Source of the DNA: VRUE01 sp035266685
GTDB taxonomy: Bacteria; Actinomycetota; Thermoleophilia; Solirubrobacterales; 70-9
DNA length: 45,097 bases
Direction: 5' to 3'
NCBI GenBank assembly: GCA_035266685.1
Contig: DATFMX010000029.1
Coordinates: 1-45,097 of the forward strand
In this document: positions 16,214 to 23,580 of the stretch, piece after piece
Layout of the letters: each line of letters opens with the position of its first letter
How positions within the stretch are numbered: the stretch's first letter is position 1
Notes under the pieces: generated by a model
The model's database searches: none
What the model saw: the letters and a program-made list of their open reading frames with translations, nothing else
Told to the model about the DNA's origin: nothing
Made by a program: the position numbers and the translations under genes

Positions 16214-16549
16214 ATGCGTGCGCGCAGAGCACTCGCACTACCCGTCATCGCCATCCTGGCCGTCGCCGGCGGTCTGATCGTCGCCGGCTGCGGCGGCAGC
16301 AGCGACTCGTCCAGCAGCGACACCACGCTGCAGTCGCAGAACGCCGCCGAAACGAGCAAGGGCGACGAAGCGATGAAGCACGACGAATCGATGAAGCACG
16401 ACGAAGCGATGAAGAAGGAAGGCGACGCGATGAAGCACGAAGGCGAAGCCATGCACGACGAAGGCTCGATGAAGCATGACTCCAGCGAAGACTCGATGAA
16501 GCATGAAGACGACTCGATGAAGCACGACGAAGCGATGCAGAAGGAATAG
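16214..16549 (+). CDS. Small lipoprotein with Met/His/Asp-rich MKHDE repeats
   Basis: A 111-residue predicted lipoprotein. A basic start, a hydrophobic segment and the lipobox IVAGC (cleavage before Cys, near residue 26) send it to the outer face of the membrane. After a Ser-rich linker, about 65 residues are built from repeats such as MKHDE, MKKEG and MKHEG: highly charged, probably helical or disordered, with Met and His at regular spacing that could bind copper or another metal. AAGGGAG lies 7 nt before ATG 16214. It precedes dipZ by 53 nt. Metal binding is inference; a charged surface spacer is the alternative. Confidence 0.8.
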   Translation: MRARRALALPVIAILAVAGGLIVAGCGGSSDSSSSDTTLQSQNAAETSKGDEAMKHDESMKHDEAMKKEGDAMKHEGEAMHDEGSMKHDSSEDSMKHEDDSMKHDEAMQKE

Positions 16550-16602
16550 GAGCCTTCCGAATCGTCATCTCCACGTAATCCCGGGCTGGCAAGCTCACTC
16601 AC

Positions 16603-18384
16603 ATGGCACTGCTGATCCTGTTCGGGTTCGTGGCGGGCGCGGCGACCGCGCTCTCTCCCTGCGTGCTGCCCGTGCTGCCGATCGCGCTCTCAGCGGGCGC
16701 GACCGGCGGCCGGCGGCGGCCGCTCGGCATCGTCGCCGGGCTGGCCGTCTCCTTCACCTTCGCCACGGTGGCGCTGGTCTACGTGATCTCGGCGTTCGGC
16801 CTGCCGGACGACCTGCTGCGCAAGCTGGCGATCTTCGTCCTGCTCGCCTTCGGCATCTCGCTGATGATCCCGCCGCTGGCGGCGCGGCTCGAGGCCTGGC
16901 TGAGCCGCTTCGCCGGGATCGCCGGCGGCCCGCGCAGCGGCGGCGGCGACGGCTTCTGGTCCGGCGTCGCGGTCGGCGGCAGCCTCGGCTTCGTCTACGC
17001 GCCCTGCGCCGGGCCGATCCTCGCCGGCGTGATCACCGTCTCCGCCTCGCAGTCGTTCAACACCGGCCGCCTCGCGGTGGCGCTCAGCTACGGGCTCGGC
17101 TCGGCCGTCGTCCTCTACTTCCTGATGCTGGGCGGGCGCCGCGTGATCGCGCCGCTGGCCCGCCGCGGCACCGGCTTCCAGGTGGCGATGGGCGCGGTGA
17201 TGGTCGTCGTCGCTCTATCGATGCTCGGCAACTACGACGTCAAATTCCAGAACAAGATCGCCAGCAGCCTGCCGAGCTTCCTGGTCAATCCCTCGAAGTC
17301 GCTGGAGGACACCGGCAGCGCTCGGACGGCGCTGGCGGATGTGCGGGGCGGCTCCGGCGGCGCGCTCGGCGAGGCGACGGCCGAAGCGGCGGTGACGGGC
17401 AGCTCGGCGAGCGGCGGCGGCAGCGAAGCTACGAGCAAGTCCTCGGACCTGCCGGTGATCGGCACGGCGCCCGAATTCACCGACACCCAGCAGTGGTTCA
17501 ACACCCCCGGCGAGCAGCCGCTGACGCTGAAGTCGCTGCGCGGGCGCGTCGTCCTGGTCGACTTCTGGACCTACAGTTGCATCAACTGCCTGCGCACGCT
17601 GCCCTACCTGACCGCCTGGGACAAGCGCTACCGCAAGGACGGGCTGACGATCGTCGGCATCCACTCGCCCGAGTTCCCGTTCGAGAAAGACGCCGGCAAC
17701 GTCGGCGACGCGATCCAGCGCAATGGGATCGAATACCCGGTGGCGCAGGACAACGACCTGGCCAACTTCACCCGCTACGGCACCGAATACTGGCCCGCCG
17801 AGTACTTCATCGACGCCAAGGGCCGGGTCCGCTACGTCCACTTCGGCGAGGGCGAATACGGCGAGAAAGAGAAGGTCATCCGCGAGCTGCTGGCCGAAGC
17901 CGGGCACAGCGTCGGGGCGGGGGAGTCCGGGGCGAAGGGGATCGAAGCCTCGACCGGGGTGACGACGCCGGAGAGCTACCTCGGCTCGCTGCGTGCCGAC
18001 CGCTTCGTCAACGGCCCGATCGGCGCCGGCACGCATGACTTCGGCTCGCCTGGTGCGCCGCCGGCCAACGCCCTCGCCTACAGCGGTCGCTGGAAGGTCG
18101 AGCCCGAGTCGGCGACCGCCGAGGGCGGCACGCTGGAGCTGTCCTTCGGCGCCCGCCGCGTCTACCTGGTGCTCGGCTCGCCCGGCAAGAGCCGCCGCGT
18201 GCGCGTGCTGCTCGACGGCAAGCCGATCCCCGACCGCCTCGCCGGCTCCGACGTCCACAACGGCGTCGTCACCGTCAGCGGGCAGCGGCTCTACGACCTG
18301 GTCGACCTGCCGAAGGTCGAAGACCGCACGCTGCGCCTCGTCCCCGAAGCAGGAGTCATGGGCTATGCCTTCACCTTCGGCTAA
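16603..18384 (+). CDS. dipZ: DipZ-type CcdA-thioredoxin fusion protein
   Basis: A 593-residue membrane protein matching the architecture of M. tuberculosis DipZ (Rv2874). Residues about 1-215 are a CcdA/DsbD-type membrane domain with its paired cysteines C20 (SPCVLP) and about C136 (APCAGP). A low-complexity linker follows. Residues about 285-430 are a TlpA-like thioredoxin domain with C326-I-N-C329. Residues about 450-593 are a beta-rich, carbohydrate-binding-module-like domain. It should carry reducing power from the cytosol across the membrane to extracytoplasmic disulfides, for example in cytochrome c or copper-site maturation. Confidence 0.92.
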   Translation: MALLILFGFVAGAATALSPCVLPVLPIALSAGATGGRRRPLGIVAGLAVSFTFATVALVYVISAFGLPDDLLRKLAIFVLLAFGISLMIPPLAARLEAWLSRFAGIAGGPRSGGGDGFWSGVAVGGSLGFVYAPCAGPILAGVITVSASQSFNTGRLAVALSYGLGSAVVLYFLMLGGRRVIAPLARRGTGFQVAMGAVMVVVALSMLGNYDVKFQNKIASSLPSFLVNPSKSLEDTGSARTALADVRGGSGGALGEATAEAAVTGSSASGGGSEATSKSSDLPVIGTAPEFTDTQQWFNTPGEQPLTLKSLRGRVVLVDFWTYSCINCLRTLPYLTAWDKRYRKDGLTIVGIHSPEFPFEKDAGNVGDAIQRNGIEYPVAQDNDLANFTRYGTEYWPAEYFIDAKGRVRYVHFGEGEYGEKEKVIRELLAEAGHSVGAGESGAKGIEASTGVTTPESYLGSLRADRFVNGPIGAGTHDFGSPGAPPANALAYSGRWKVEPESATAEGGTLELSFGARRVYLVLGSPGKSRRVRVLLDGKPIPDRLAGSDVHNGVVTVSGQRLYDLVDLPKVEDRTLRLVPEAGVMGYAFTFG

Positions 18385-18390
18385 CCACCC

Positions 18391-18443
18391 CGGCCGACGG
18401 GCCGATTTCCCACGAAATGCGTGGGAAATCGGCCCGTCGGCCG
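18391..18443. repeat. Palindrome family B, 24-bp perfect arms
   Basis: Arms 18391-18414 and 18420-18443 are perfect complements with a 5-nt loop AAATG; the core reads GACGGGCCGATTTCCCACG. It lies between the dipZ stop and the response-regulator start with no T-run, and shares GCCGACGGG and TTTCCCAC with the palindrome at 1754-1811. Confidence 0.95.
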
Positions 18444-18448
18444 TCAAG

Positions 18449-19165
18449 ATGGGGGGTGTGAGCGATTCGCCGCTTGGCACCGTGCTTGTTGTCGACGACG
18501 AGCCGACGATCGTCGAGGTCGTCAGCCGCTACATCGAGCGCGCCGGCTTCGAGGTGCGCAGCGCCGGCGACGGCCCCGAGGCGGTGCGGCTCGCGGGTCT
18601 GTACCGGCCCGACCTGGTCGTGCTCGATGTGATGCTGCCGGGCTTCGACGGGATCGAGGTGATGCGGCGGCTGCACGACGGTGACGGCGAGCGCACGGCT
18701 GTGATCCTGCTGACCGCGCGCGGCGAGGAGTCCGACCGGCTGGTCGGCCTGCGCCACGGCGCCGACGACTACGTGGTCAAGCCGTTCTCGCCGGCCGAGC
18801 TGGTGGCGCGGATCGAGGCGGTGCTGCGCCGCACCTCGCCGCCGCCCGGCGAGGCGGCGCCGGCGGAGCCGATCGAGCACGGGGCGCTGCGGATCGACCC
18901 GGCCTCGCGCACGGCGACGCTCGACGACGCGGAGCTGTCGCTGACCCAGCGCGAGTTCGATCTACTCGCCTTCCTCGCCGCCCACCCGGGCCGCGTCTTC
19001 ACCCGCGACCAGCTGATGGAGACCGTCTGGGACTACCCCTTCTTCACCGACACGAGCACCGTCACCGTCCACGTTCGCCGCCTGCGCGCCAAGCTCGGCG
19101 ACGACCCGTCCGAGCCGCGCTTCATCGAGACCGTGTGGGGCGTCGGCTACAGGCTGAGGCCGTGA
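18449..19165 (+). CDS. OmpR/PhoB-family response regulator
   Basis: A 238-residue two-domain regulator. The receiver domain (about residues 10-125) has the acidic pair in VDDEPT, phospho-acceptor Asp in VVLDVMLPGFDG and Lys in YVVKPFSP. A winged-helix domain follows, with LTQREFDLLAFLAAHPGR and VDVHVRRLR-like TVTVHVRRLRAKLG, ending GYRLRP. ATG 18449 is used; GTG 18458 is a close alternative. It is followed after 4 nt by its histidine kinase. The regulon is unknown; dipZ and the lipoprotein upstream are candidates. Confidence 0.93.
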   Translation: MGGVSDSPLGTVLVVDDEPTIVEVVSRYIERAGFEVRSAGDGPEAVRLAGLYRPDLVVLDVMLPGFDGIEVMRRLHDGDGERTAVILLTARGEESDRLVGLRHGADDYVVKPFSPAELVARIEAVLRRTSPPPGEAAPAEPIEHGALRIDPASRTATLDDAELSLTQREFDLLAFLAAHPGRVFTRDQLMETVWDYPFFTDTSTVTVHVRRLRAKLGDDPSEPRFIETVWGVGYRLRP

Positions 19166-19169
19166 CGGG

Positions 19170-20024
19170 ATGAGGCGCTCGCTGCTGATCGCGATCGCCG
19201 CGGCGCTGGCCGGCGCCGCGGCGGTCACCGTGCCGCACAAAATGGGCTGGCCGCAGATCGCCCTGGTCGCGCTGGCGATCGGCGGCGGCGCGCTCGCTGC
19301 CTGGCTGGCGACCAGTCTGGTGATCGAGGACCGCTCGCGGCGCGATGTCGAGGCGGCGCGGCGCCGCCTCGTCGCCTCGGTCTCGCACGACCTGCGCACG
19401 CCGCTCGCCTCGCTGCGCCTGCTGGTCGAGTCGATCGACGACGGCGTCGTGACGGGGGAGACGCGCGACCGCTACCTGGGTGAGATCCGCACCCATGTCG
19501 CCGCGCTCAGCGCGCTGATCGACGACCTGTTCGAGCTCTCGCGGATCGAGGCGGGGGAGATCAGCTGGACGATGAGCCAGGTCGAGCTGCGCGAGCTGGT
19601 CGGCGACACGGTGGCGGCGATGCGCGCCCCGGCGGCGGCGCGCGGCGTCTCGCTGGCGGCCGACCTGCCGGCCGACGAGCTGCTCGCCCGCGCCAACGCG
19701 GAGAAGTTGCAGCGGGTGCTCTTCAACCTGATCCAGAACGCGATCCGCCACACCCCCGCAGACGGCAGCGTCACCGTCCGCGCCCGCACGGCGGCGGGCG
19801 GGGTCGAGGTCGAGGTCGCCGACGACGGCGACGGCATCTCGCTCGCCGACGGCGAGCACGCCTTCGACGCCTTCTACCGCGGCGCCGACGCGACCGAACG
19901 CGACGACGGCGCCGGCCTCGGCCTGGCGATCTCCCGCGCGATAGTCGAGGCCCACGGCGGCCGCATCTGGCTGGAGCCGGCAGCCCCCGGCACGCGAGTG
20001 CGCTTCACGCTTCAGGCCTCTTAA
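19170..20024 (+). CDS. Membrane histidine kinase without a large sensor domain
   Basis: A 284-residue kinase. Two membrane segments (about residues 5-22 and 28-50) joined by a short loop replace the usual extracytoplasmic sensor. A HisKA domain follows with phospho-acceptor His in VSHDLRTPLA. The HATPase domain has NLIQNAIRHTP (N box), VADDGDGI (G1) and GAGLGLAISR (G2). It should phosphorylate the regulator just upstream. The near absence of an external domain suggests it senses a membrane signal or a partner protein. The last 4 nt overlap the end of the convergent acyl-CoA dehydrogenase gene. Confidence 0.93.
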   Translation: MRRSLLIAIAAALAGAAAVTVPHKMGWPQIALVALAIGGGALAAWLATSLVIEDRSRRDVEAARRRLVASVSHDLRTPLASLRLLVESIDDGVVTGETRDRYLGEIRTHVAALSALIDDLFELSRIEAGEISWTMSQVELRELVGDTVAAMRAPAAARGVSLAADLPADELLARANAEKLQRVLFNLIQNAIRHTPADGSVTVRARTAAGGVEVEVADDGDGISLADGEHAFDAFYRGADATERDDGAGLGLAISRAIVEAHGGRIWLEPAAPGTRVRFTLQAS

Positions 20025-21166
20025 CAGCCGAGCTGGCGGGCGATCACCATCTGCTGGACCTCGTCGGTGCCCTCGCCGATCGTCAGGATCTTGGCGTCGC
20101 GGTAGAAGCGGCAGACCGGGTACTCCTCGATGTAGCCGTAGCCGCCGTGGATCTGCACCGCCTCCTCGGTTGCGCGCACTGCGAGCCGGCCGGTGATCAG
20201 CTTGGCCTGGGCGGCGGTGAGCGTGAACGACTTGCCGGCGTCCTTCTCCAGCGCGGCGCGCCAGGTGAGCAGGCGGGCGGCCTCGATCTGCGCCGAGAGA
20301 TCGGCGATCTTCGCCTGGATCGACTGGAACTTGGAGATCGCCTGGCCGAACGCCTGGCGCTCCTTGGCGTAGGCGATCGCCTCGTCGAGGGCGCCCTGGG
20401 CGAGCCCGACGCCCATCGCGGCGACGCCGATGCGACCGCCGTCGAGGATGTGGAGGAAGTTCTTGAAGCCGTCGCCGCGCCGGCCGAGCAGGGCGGCCTC
20501 GGGCACGCGGCAATCCTCGAAGCTGAGCGGCCGGGTGTCGGAGGCGTTCCAGCCCATCTTGCGGTACGGCTCGCCGGTCTCGTAGCCGGGCGTGCCGGTG
20601 GGGACGATCAGGTTGGAGATCTCCTTGCGCCCGTCGTTCTCACCGGTGACCGCGGTGATCGCGACGCAGCCGGAGATCTCGGTGCCGGAGTTGGTGATGA
20701 ACTGCTTGGCGCCGTCGATCGTCCACTCGCCGTCGGCCAGCTTGGCCGTGGTGCGAACGTTGCCGGCGTCCGACCCCGCCTCCGGCTCGGTCAGCCCGAA
20801 CGAGGCGAGCTTCTGGCCGCTGCACAGGACCGGCAGCCACTCGTCCTTCTGCTCGTCCGTTCCCCAGAGGTAGATCGGCATCGTCCCCAGTGAGGTGTGC
20901 GCGGCCATCGTGATGCAGACCGAAGAGTCGATCCGCGCCAGCTCTTCGACCGCCAACACGTACGACAACGTGTCCGCCCCGCCCCCGCCGTACTCCTGCG
21001 GAAACGGAATCCCCATCAACCCGAGGTCGCCCAGCTTGGCCACGATCTCGTACGGAAACCGCTTCTCCCGATCGAGCTCCTCGGCGACAGGCGCAACCTC
21101 GCCGCGAGCGAAATCCCGCACCGTGCTTTGGATCAGCTTCTGCTCATCCGAAAGGTTGAAGTCCAT
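20021..21166 (-). CDS. Acyl-CoA dehydrogenase
   Basis: A 381-residue FAD enzyme. MDFNLSDEQKLIQSTVRDFA opens the N-terminal helical domain. FGLTEPEAGSDAG is the first family signature, and the second (QAKIADLSAQIEAARLL, then GGYGYIEEYPV) is complete. The base is expected to be the Glu in TIGEGTDEVQ, the position used by short- and medium-chain enzymes. It oxidises an acyl-CoA at the alpha-beta bond and passes electrons to ETF; etfB, etfA and ETF-QO lie at 36420-39942. Chain length or branching preference is not readable. Length is normal for the family. Confidence 0.92.
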   Translation of the reverse strand: MDFNLSDEQKLIQSTVRDFARGEVAPVAEELDREKRFPYEIVAKLGDLGLMGIPFPQEYGGGGADTLSYVLAVEELARIDSSVCITMAAHTSLGTMPIYLWGTDEQKDEWLPVLCSGQKLASFGLTEPEAGSDAGNVRTTAKLADGEWTIDGAKQFITNSGTEISGCVAITAVTGENDGRKEISNLIVPTGTPGYETGEPYRKMGWNASDTRPLSFEDCRVPEAALLGRRGDGFKNFLHILDGGRIGVAAMGVGLAQGALDEAIAYAKERQAFGQAISKFQSIQAKIADLSAQIEAARLLTWRAALEKDAGKSFTLTAAQAKLITGRLAVRATEEAVQIHGGYGYIEEYPVCRFYRDAKILTIGEGTDEVQQMVIARQLGC

Positions 21167-21190
21167 GCCCGCACCCTATTCGGCCGACAC

Positions 21191-21296
21191 TGGAGGGACG
21201 GGTGCCCCTCCAGCGGAACTTGTGAGCCGGCACGCCCGCCCGAACGCCGCCGCGTAACCGGCGGCGGGTTCCGTCGGAGGGGCACCCGTCCCTCCA
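21191..21296. repeat. 106-bp nested palindrome between acyl-CoA and aldehyde dehydrogenase genes
   Basis: The outer arms are perfect over 21 bp (21191-21211 and 21276-21296; core GGAGGGACGGGTGCCCCTCC). Inside, GGAAC/GTTCC pairs (21215-21219, 21268-21272), and a central hairpin CGCCGCCG/CGGCGGCG completes the fold. It fills most of the 141-nt gap between two minus-strand genes. There is no T-run, so it is not a standard terminator. Confidence 0.92.
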
Positions 21297-21307
21297 ACAC
21301 CTGCGAC

Positions 21308-22744
21308 CTACAGCTGCAAGGACTTCACCTGCAGCAGCTCCTCGATCGCGTAGCGGCCGTTCTCGCGCCCGTGGCCGGACTGCTTGTAGCCACCGAACGG
21401 TGCGAGTGGGTTGAAGGCGCCGCCGTTGATCTCGATCTGGCCGGTGCGGATGCGCTTGGCGACGGCGATCGCGCGGTCCTGGTCTGCCGACCAGACGCCG
21501 CCGGCGAGGCCGTAGACGGTGTCGTTGGCGATCCGCACCGCGTCGTCCTCGTCGTCATAAGGCTGGATGACGAGCACCGGGCCGAAGATCTCCTCCTGGG
21601 CGATCGTCATCTCCGGCGTCACCTCGGAGAAGACGGTGGGGCGGACGAAGTAGCCCGTATCGAGGCCCTCGGGCGGGGCGGCGCCGCCGGTCAGCAGCTT
21701 CGCCCCTTCCGCCTCGCCCTTCTCGATGTAGCCGCGGACGCGCTCGCGCTGCACATCGGAGACCAGCGGCCCGAGTCGGGTCGAGTCCTCGAACGGGTCG
21801 CCGGGGGTAAAGCTCTCCGCCGTCTGCACGGCGATCTCCTCCGCTTCGGCGAGCTTCGCGCGCGGCACCAGCATGCGGGTCAGGGCGCTGCAGGTCTGGC
21901 CCGAGTTGAGGTAGCACTTGGCGACCCCGTCGGGGACCGCCCGGGCGAGGTCGGCGTCGTCGAGGATCACGTTCGGCGACTTGCCGCCGAGCTCCATCGC
22001 CACCGGCTTGACCGTCGCCGAGGCGAGCTCGGAGACGCGCCGGCCGGCGCGGGTCGAGCCGGTGAAGGAGACCATGTCGACGCCGGGGTGCCCGGCGACC
22101 GCCTCGCCGGCGACCGGGCCGGTGCCGGTGAGCAGGTTGAAGACGCCGGCGGGCAGGCCGGCGGCCTCGATCACCTCGGCGAGGATGAAGGCGTTGAGCG
22201 GCGTCACCTCGCTCGGCTTGAGCACGACGGTGCAGCCGGCCGCCAGGGCGGGGGCGACCTTGGCGGCGATCTGGTTGAGCGGGAAGTTCCACGGGGTGAT
22301 CGCGCCGAGCACGCCGACCGGCTCGCGCAGCACGCGCGAGCTGCCGATCTCCTCCTCCCAGGCGATCTCCTCCATCAGCCCCGGCATCGCCGCGAACTGG
22401 GCGGTCGGCAGGCCGGCCTGGATGATCTTGCTCAGCTTGATCGGCATGCCGAGCTCCTGCGAGATCGTCGCCGCGATCTCGTCCGAGCGCTCGCCGAGCC
22501 CGGCGGCGATCGCCGAGAGGTAGCCGGCGCGCTCGGTGCGCGAGGTCTGCGACCACGAGTCGAAGGCGCCCCGCGCGGCGCGCACGGCGAGGTCGGCGTC
22601 CTCCGCGGCGCAGGCCGGGATCGTCGCCATTACCTCCTCGGTGGTCGAGTTGACCACCTCGATCGTCTCACTCCCCTGCGGCTGCACCCACTCGCCGCCG
22701 ATAAAGACCCTGTCCCTGCTCTGAACCTCAGCCGCCGTCGCCAT
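21308..22744 (-). CDS. NAD(P)-dependent aldehyde dehydrogenase
   Basis: A 478-residue ALDH-superfamily enzyme. The catalytic Cys is C285 in NSGQTCSAL and the general base Glu is in VAMELGGKSPNVI. GSTRAGRRVSELA is the nucleotide-binding segment and the C-terminus YKQSGHGRENG is typical of broad-range aldehyde dehydrogenases. It converts an aldehyde to its acid in the cytosol. GGAGGAG lies 4 nt before ATG 22744, a strong ribosome site. It runs in the same direction as the upstream hxlR-type regulator. Substrate unknown. Confidence 0.93.
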   Translation of the reverse strand: MATAAEVQSRDRVFIGGEWVQPQGSETIEVVNSTTEEVMATIPACAAEDADLAVRAARGAFDSWSQTSRTERAGYLSAIAAGLGERSDEIAATISQELGMPIKLSKIIQAGLPTAQFAAMPGLMEEIAWEEEIGSSRVLREPVGVLGAITPWNFPLNQIAAKVAPALAAGCTVVLKPSEVTPLNAFILAEVIEAAGLPAGVFNLLTGTGPVAGEAVAGHPGVDMVSFTGSTRAGRRVSELASATVKPVAMELGGKSPNVILDDADLARAVPDGVAKCYLNSGQTCSALTRMLVPRAKLAEAEEIAVQTAESFTPGDPFEDSTRLGPLVSDVQRERVRGYIEKGEAEGAKLLTGGAAPPEGLDTGYFVRPTVFSEVTPEMTIAQEEIFGPVLVIQPYDDEDDAVRIANDTVYGLAGGVWSADQDRAIAVAKRIRTGQIEINGGAFNPLAPFGGYKQSGHGRENGRYAIEELLQVKSLQL

Positions 22745-22792
22745 CTCACTCCTCCTAGTCGCTCACCGGATTCATCATCCTCGATTGAAGCA

Positions 22793-22815
22793 TTTGGGGG
22801 TCCATAGGCCCCAAA
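22793..22815. terminator. Weak hairpin between hxlR-type gene and aldehyde dehydrogenase
   Basis: TTTGGGG and CCCCAAA form a 7-bp stem around a 9-nt loop. No T-run follows the stem on the minus strand, where it would act, so termination is only a possibility. Confidence 0.35.
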
Positions 22816-22824
22816 AAGCTGCGA

Positions 22825-23307
22825 TCAAGCGGAAGTAGATGCGCTGAGGCCGTGCGCAGCGACGCCGGGGCCGGGGCGGGCGCAGGCGTCGCGGGCGTGC
22901 AGGAGCTCGCCGCAGCGCTCGCAGACGCCGCGATCGCTGACCGGGCCGCCGCACTGCTTGTGGACGATCAGCATCGGCGGGCCGTCGGGCTCGGGGGAGT
23001 GGCGGTCGCCCCACGCCTGCAGCGCGATCAGCGCCGGCCAGAGGTCGAGCCCCTTCTCGGTGAGGAAGTACTCGTGGCGCTCCGGGCTCGACTGGTAGGG
23101 ACGACGTTCGAGGATGTCCTCCTCGACCAGCCGCTGCAGCCGCGCCGAGAGCACGTTGCGGGCGACGCCGAGGCTGCGCTGCAGCTCGCCGAAGCGGCGG
23201 TTGCCGAGCATCGTGTCGCGCACGATCAGCAGGCTCCAGCGCTCGCCGACCACCTCGAGCGCTTTGGCGATCGAGCAGACCTGGTCGGGATAGTCGCTGC
23301 GCAGCAC
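22825..23307 (-). CDS. HxlR-family transcriptional regulator with Cys-rich tail
   Basis: A 160-residue winged-helix protein. Residues about 10-100 are the HxlR core: CSIAKALEVVGERWSLLIVRD, RRFGELQRSLGVARNVLSARL and YFLTEKG. The C-terminus has QCGG, then CERCGE and a further Cys, resembling a small zinc-ribbon seen in some relatives. GTG 23307 is chosen over TTG 23343, which would place a palindromic operator in the coding region. Two near-identical 17-bp palindromes upstream make self-regulation likely. The conserved N-terminal Cys could sense an electrophile or oxidant, as in related HypR/YodB-type proteins; that is inference. Confidence 0.88.
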   Translation of the reverse strand: MLRSDYPDQVCSIAKALEVVGERWSLLIVRDTMLGNRRFGELQRSLGVARNVLSARLQRLVEEDILERRPYQSSPERHEYFLTEKGLDLWPALIALQAWGDRHSPEPDGPPMLIVHKQCGGPVSDRGVCERCGELLHARDACARPGPGVAAHGLSASTSA

Positions 23308-23328
23308 GGGAGTGATCTTCGCACACAA

Positions 23329-23388
23329 GGTTGCATCAAGCAACCGAGTCGGCTAGGGTTCCCTGGACAACGGTTGCTTGAAGCAACC
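23329..23388. promoter_or_regulatory. Paired 17-bp palindromic operators upstream of the HxlR-type gene
   Basis: GGTTGCATCAAGCAACC (23329-23345) and GGTTGCTTGAAGCAACC (23372-23388) share 8-bp-type arms GGTTGC/GCAACC and lie 43 bp centre to centre, about four helical turns. They frame the divergent region between the regulator and a small plus-strand ORF. Confidence 0.8.
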
Positions 23389-23409
23389 AAGCGCGATTGG
23401 AGGCGCAAG

Positions 23410-23580
23410 ATGAGGCTGATCCACAGGCAAAGGAATCACCGCCCCAAGACCCCGCGGATCCCGATCTCCCAGGAGGAGATCGCCGCCGACCTGCACTACC
23501 CGGCGACTCAGCCAGACAGCTCGCGGGCGAGCTCTACCAGGAGGCGGACGCCGAAGCCGCTGGCGTCGCTACCGGTGTAG
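23410..23580 (+). CDS. Possible small basic protein divergent from the HxlR-type gene
   Basis: A 56-residue ORF with a strong ribosome site (GGAGG, 6 nt before ATG 23410), immediately downstream of the second HxlR-type operator. The product is basic (many Arg, Lys, His) and proline-rich, with no recognisable domain. Its last 73 nt overlap antisense to the end of pepA, so the 3' part may be chance and the ORF may be the remnant of a gene once controlled by the regulator. The promoter-proximal placement is the main support. Confidence 0.4.
   Translation: MRLIHRQRNHRPKTPRIPISQEEIAADLHYPATQPDSSRASSTRRRTPKPLASLPV

Noticed and set aside
20897..22807. Plus-strand frame of 636 codons opposite the dehydrogenases
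   Set aside because: Antisense shadow of the acyl-CoA dehydrogenase and aldehyde dehydrogenase genes, with no recognisable domain.
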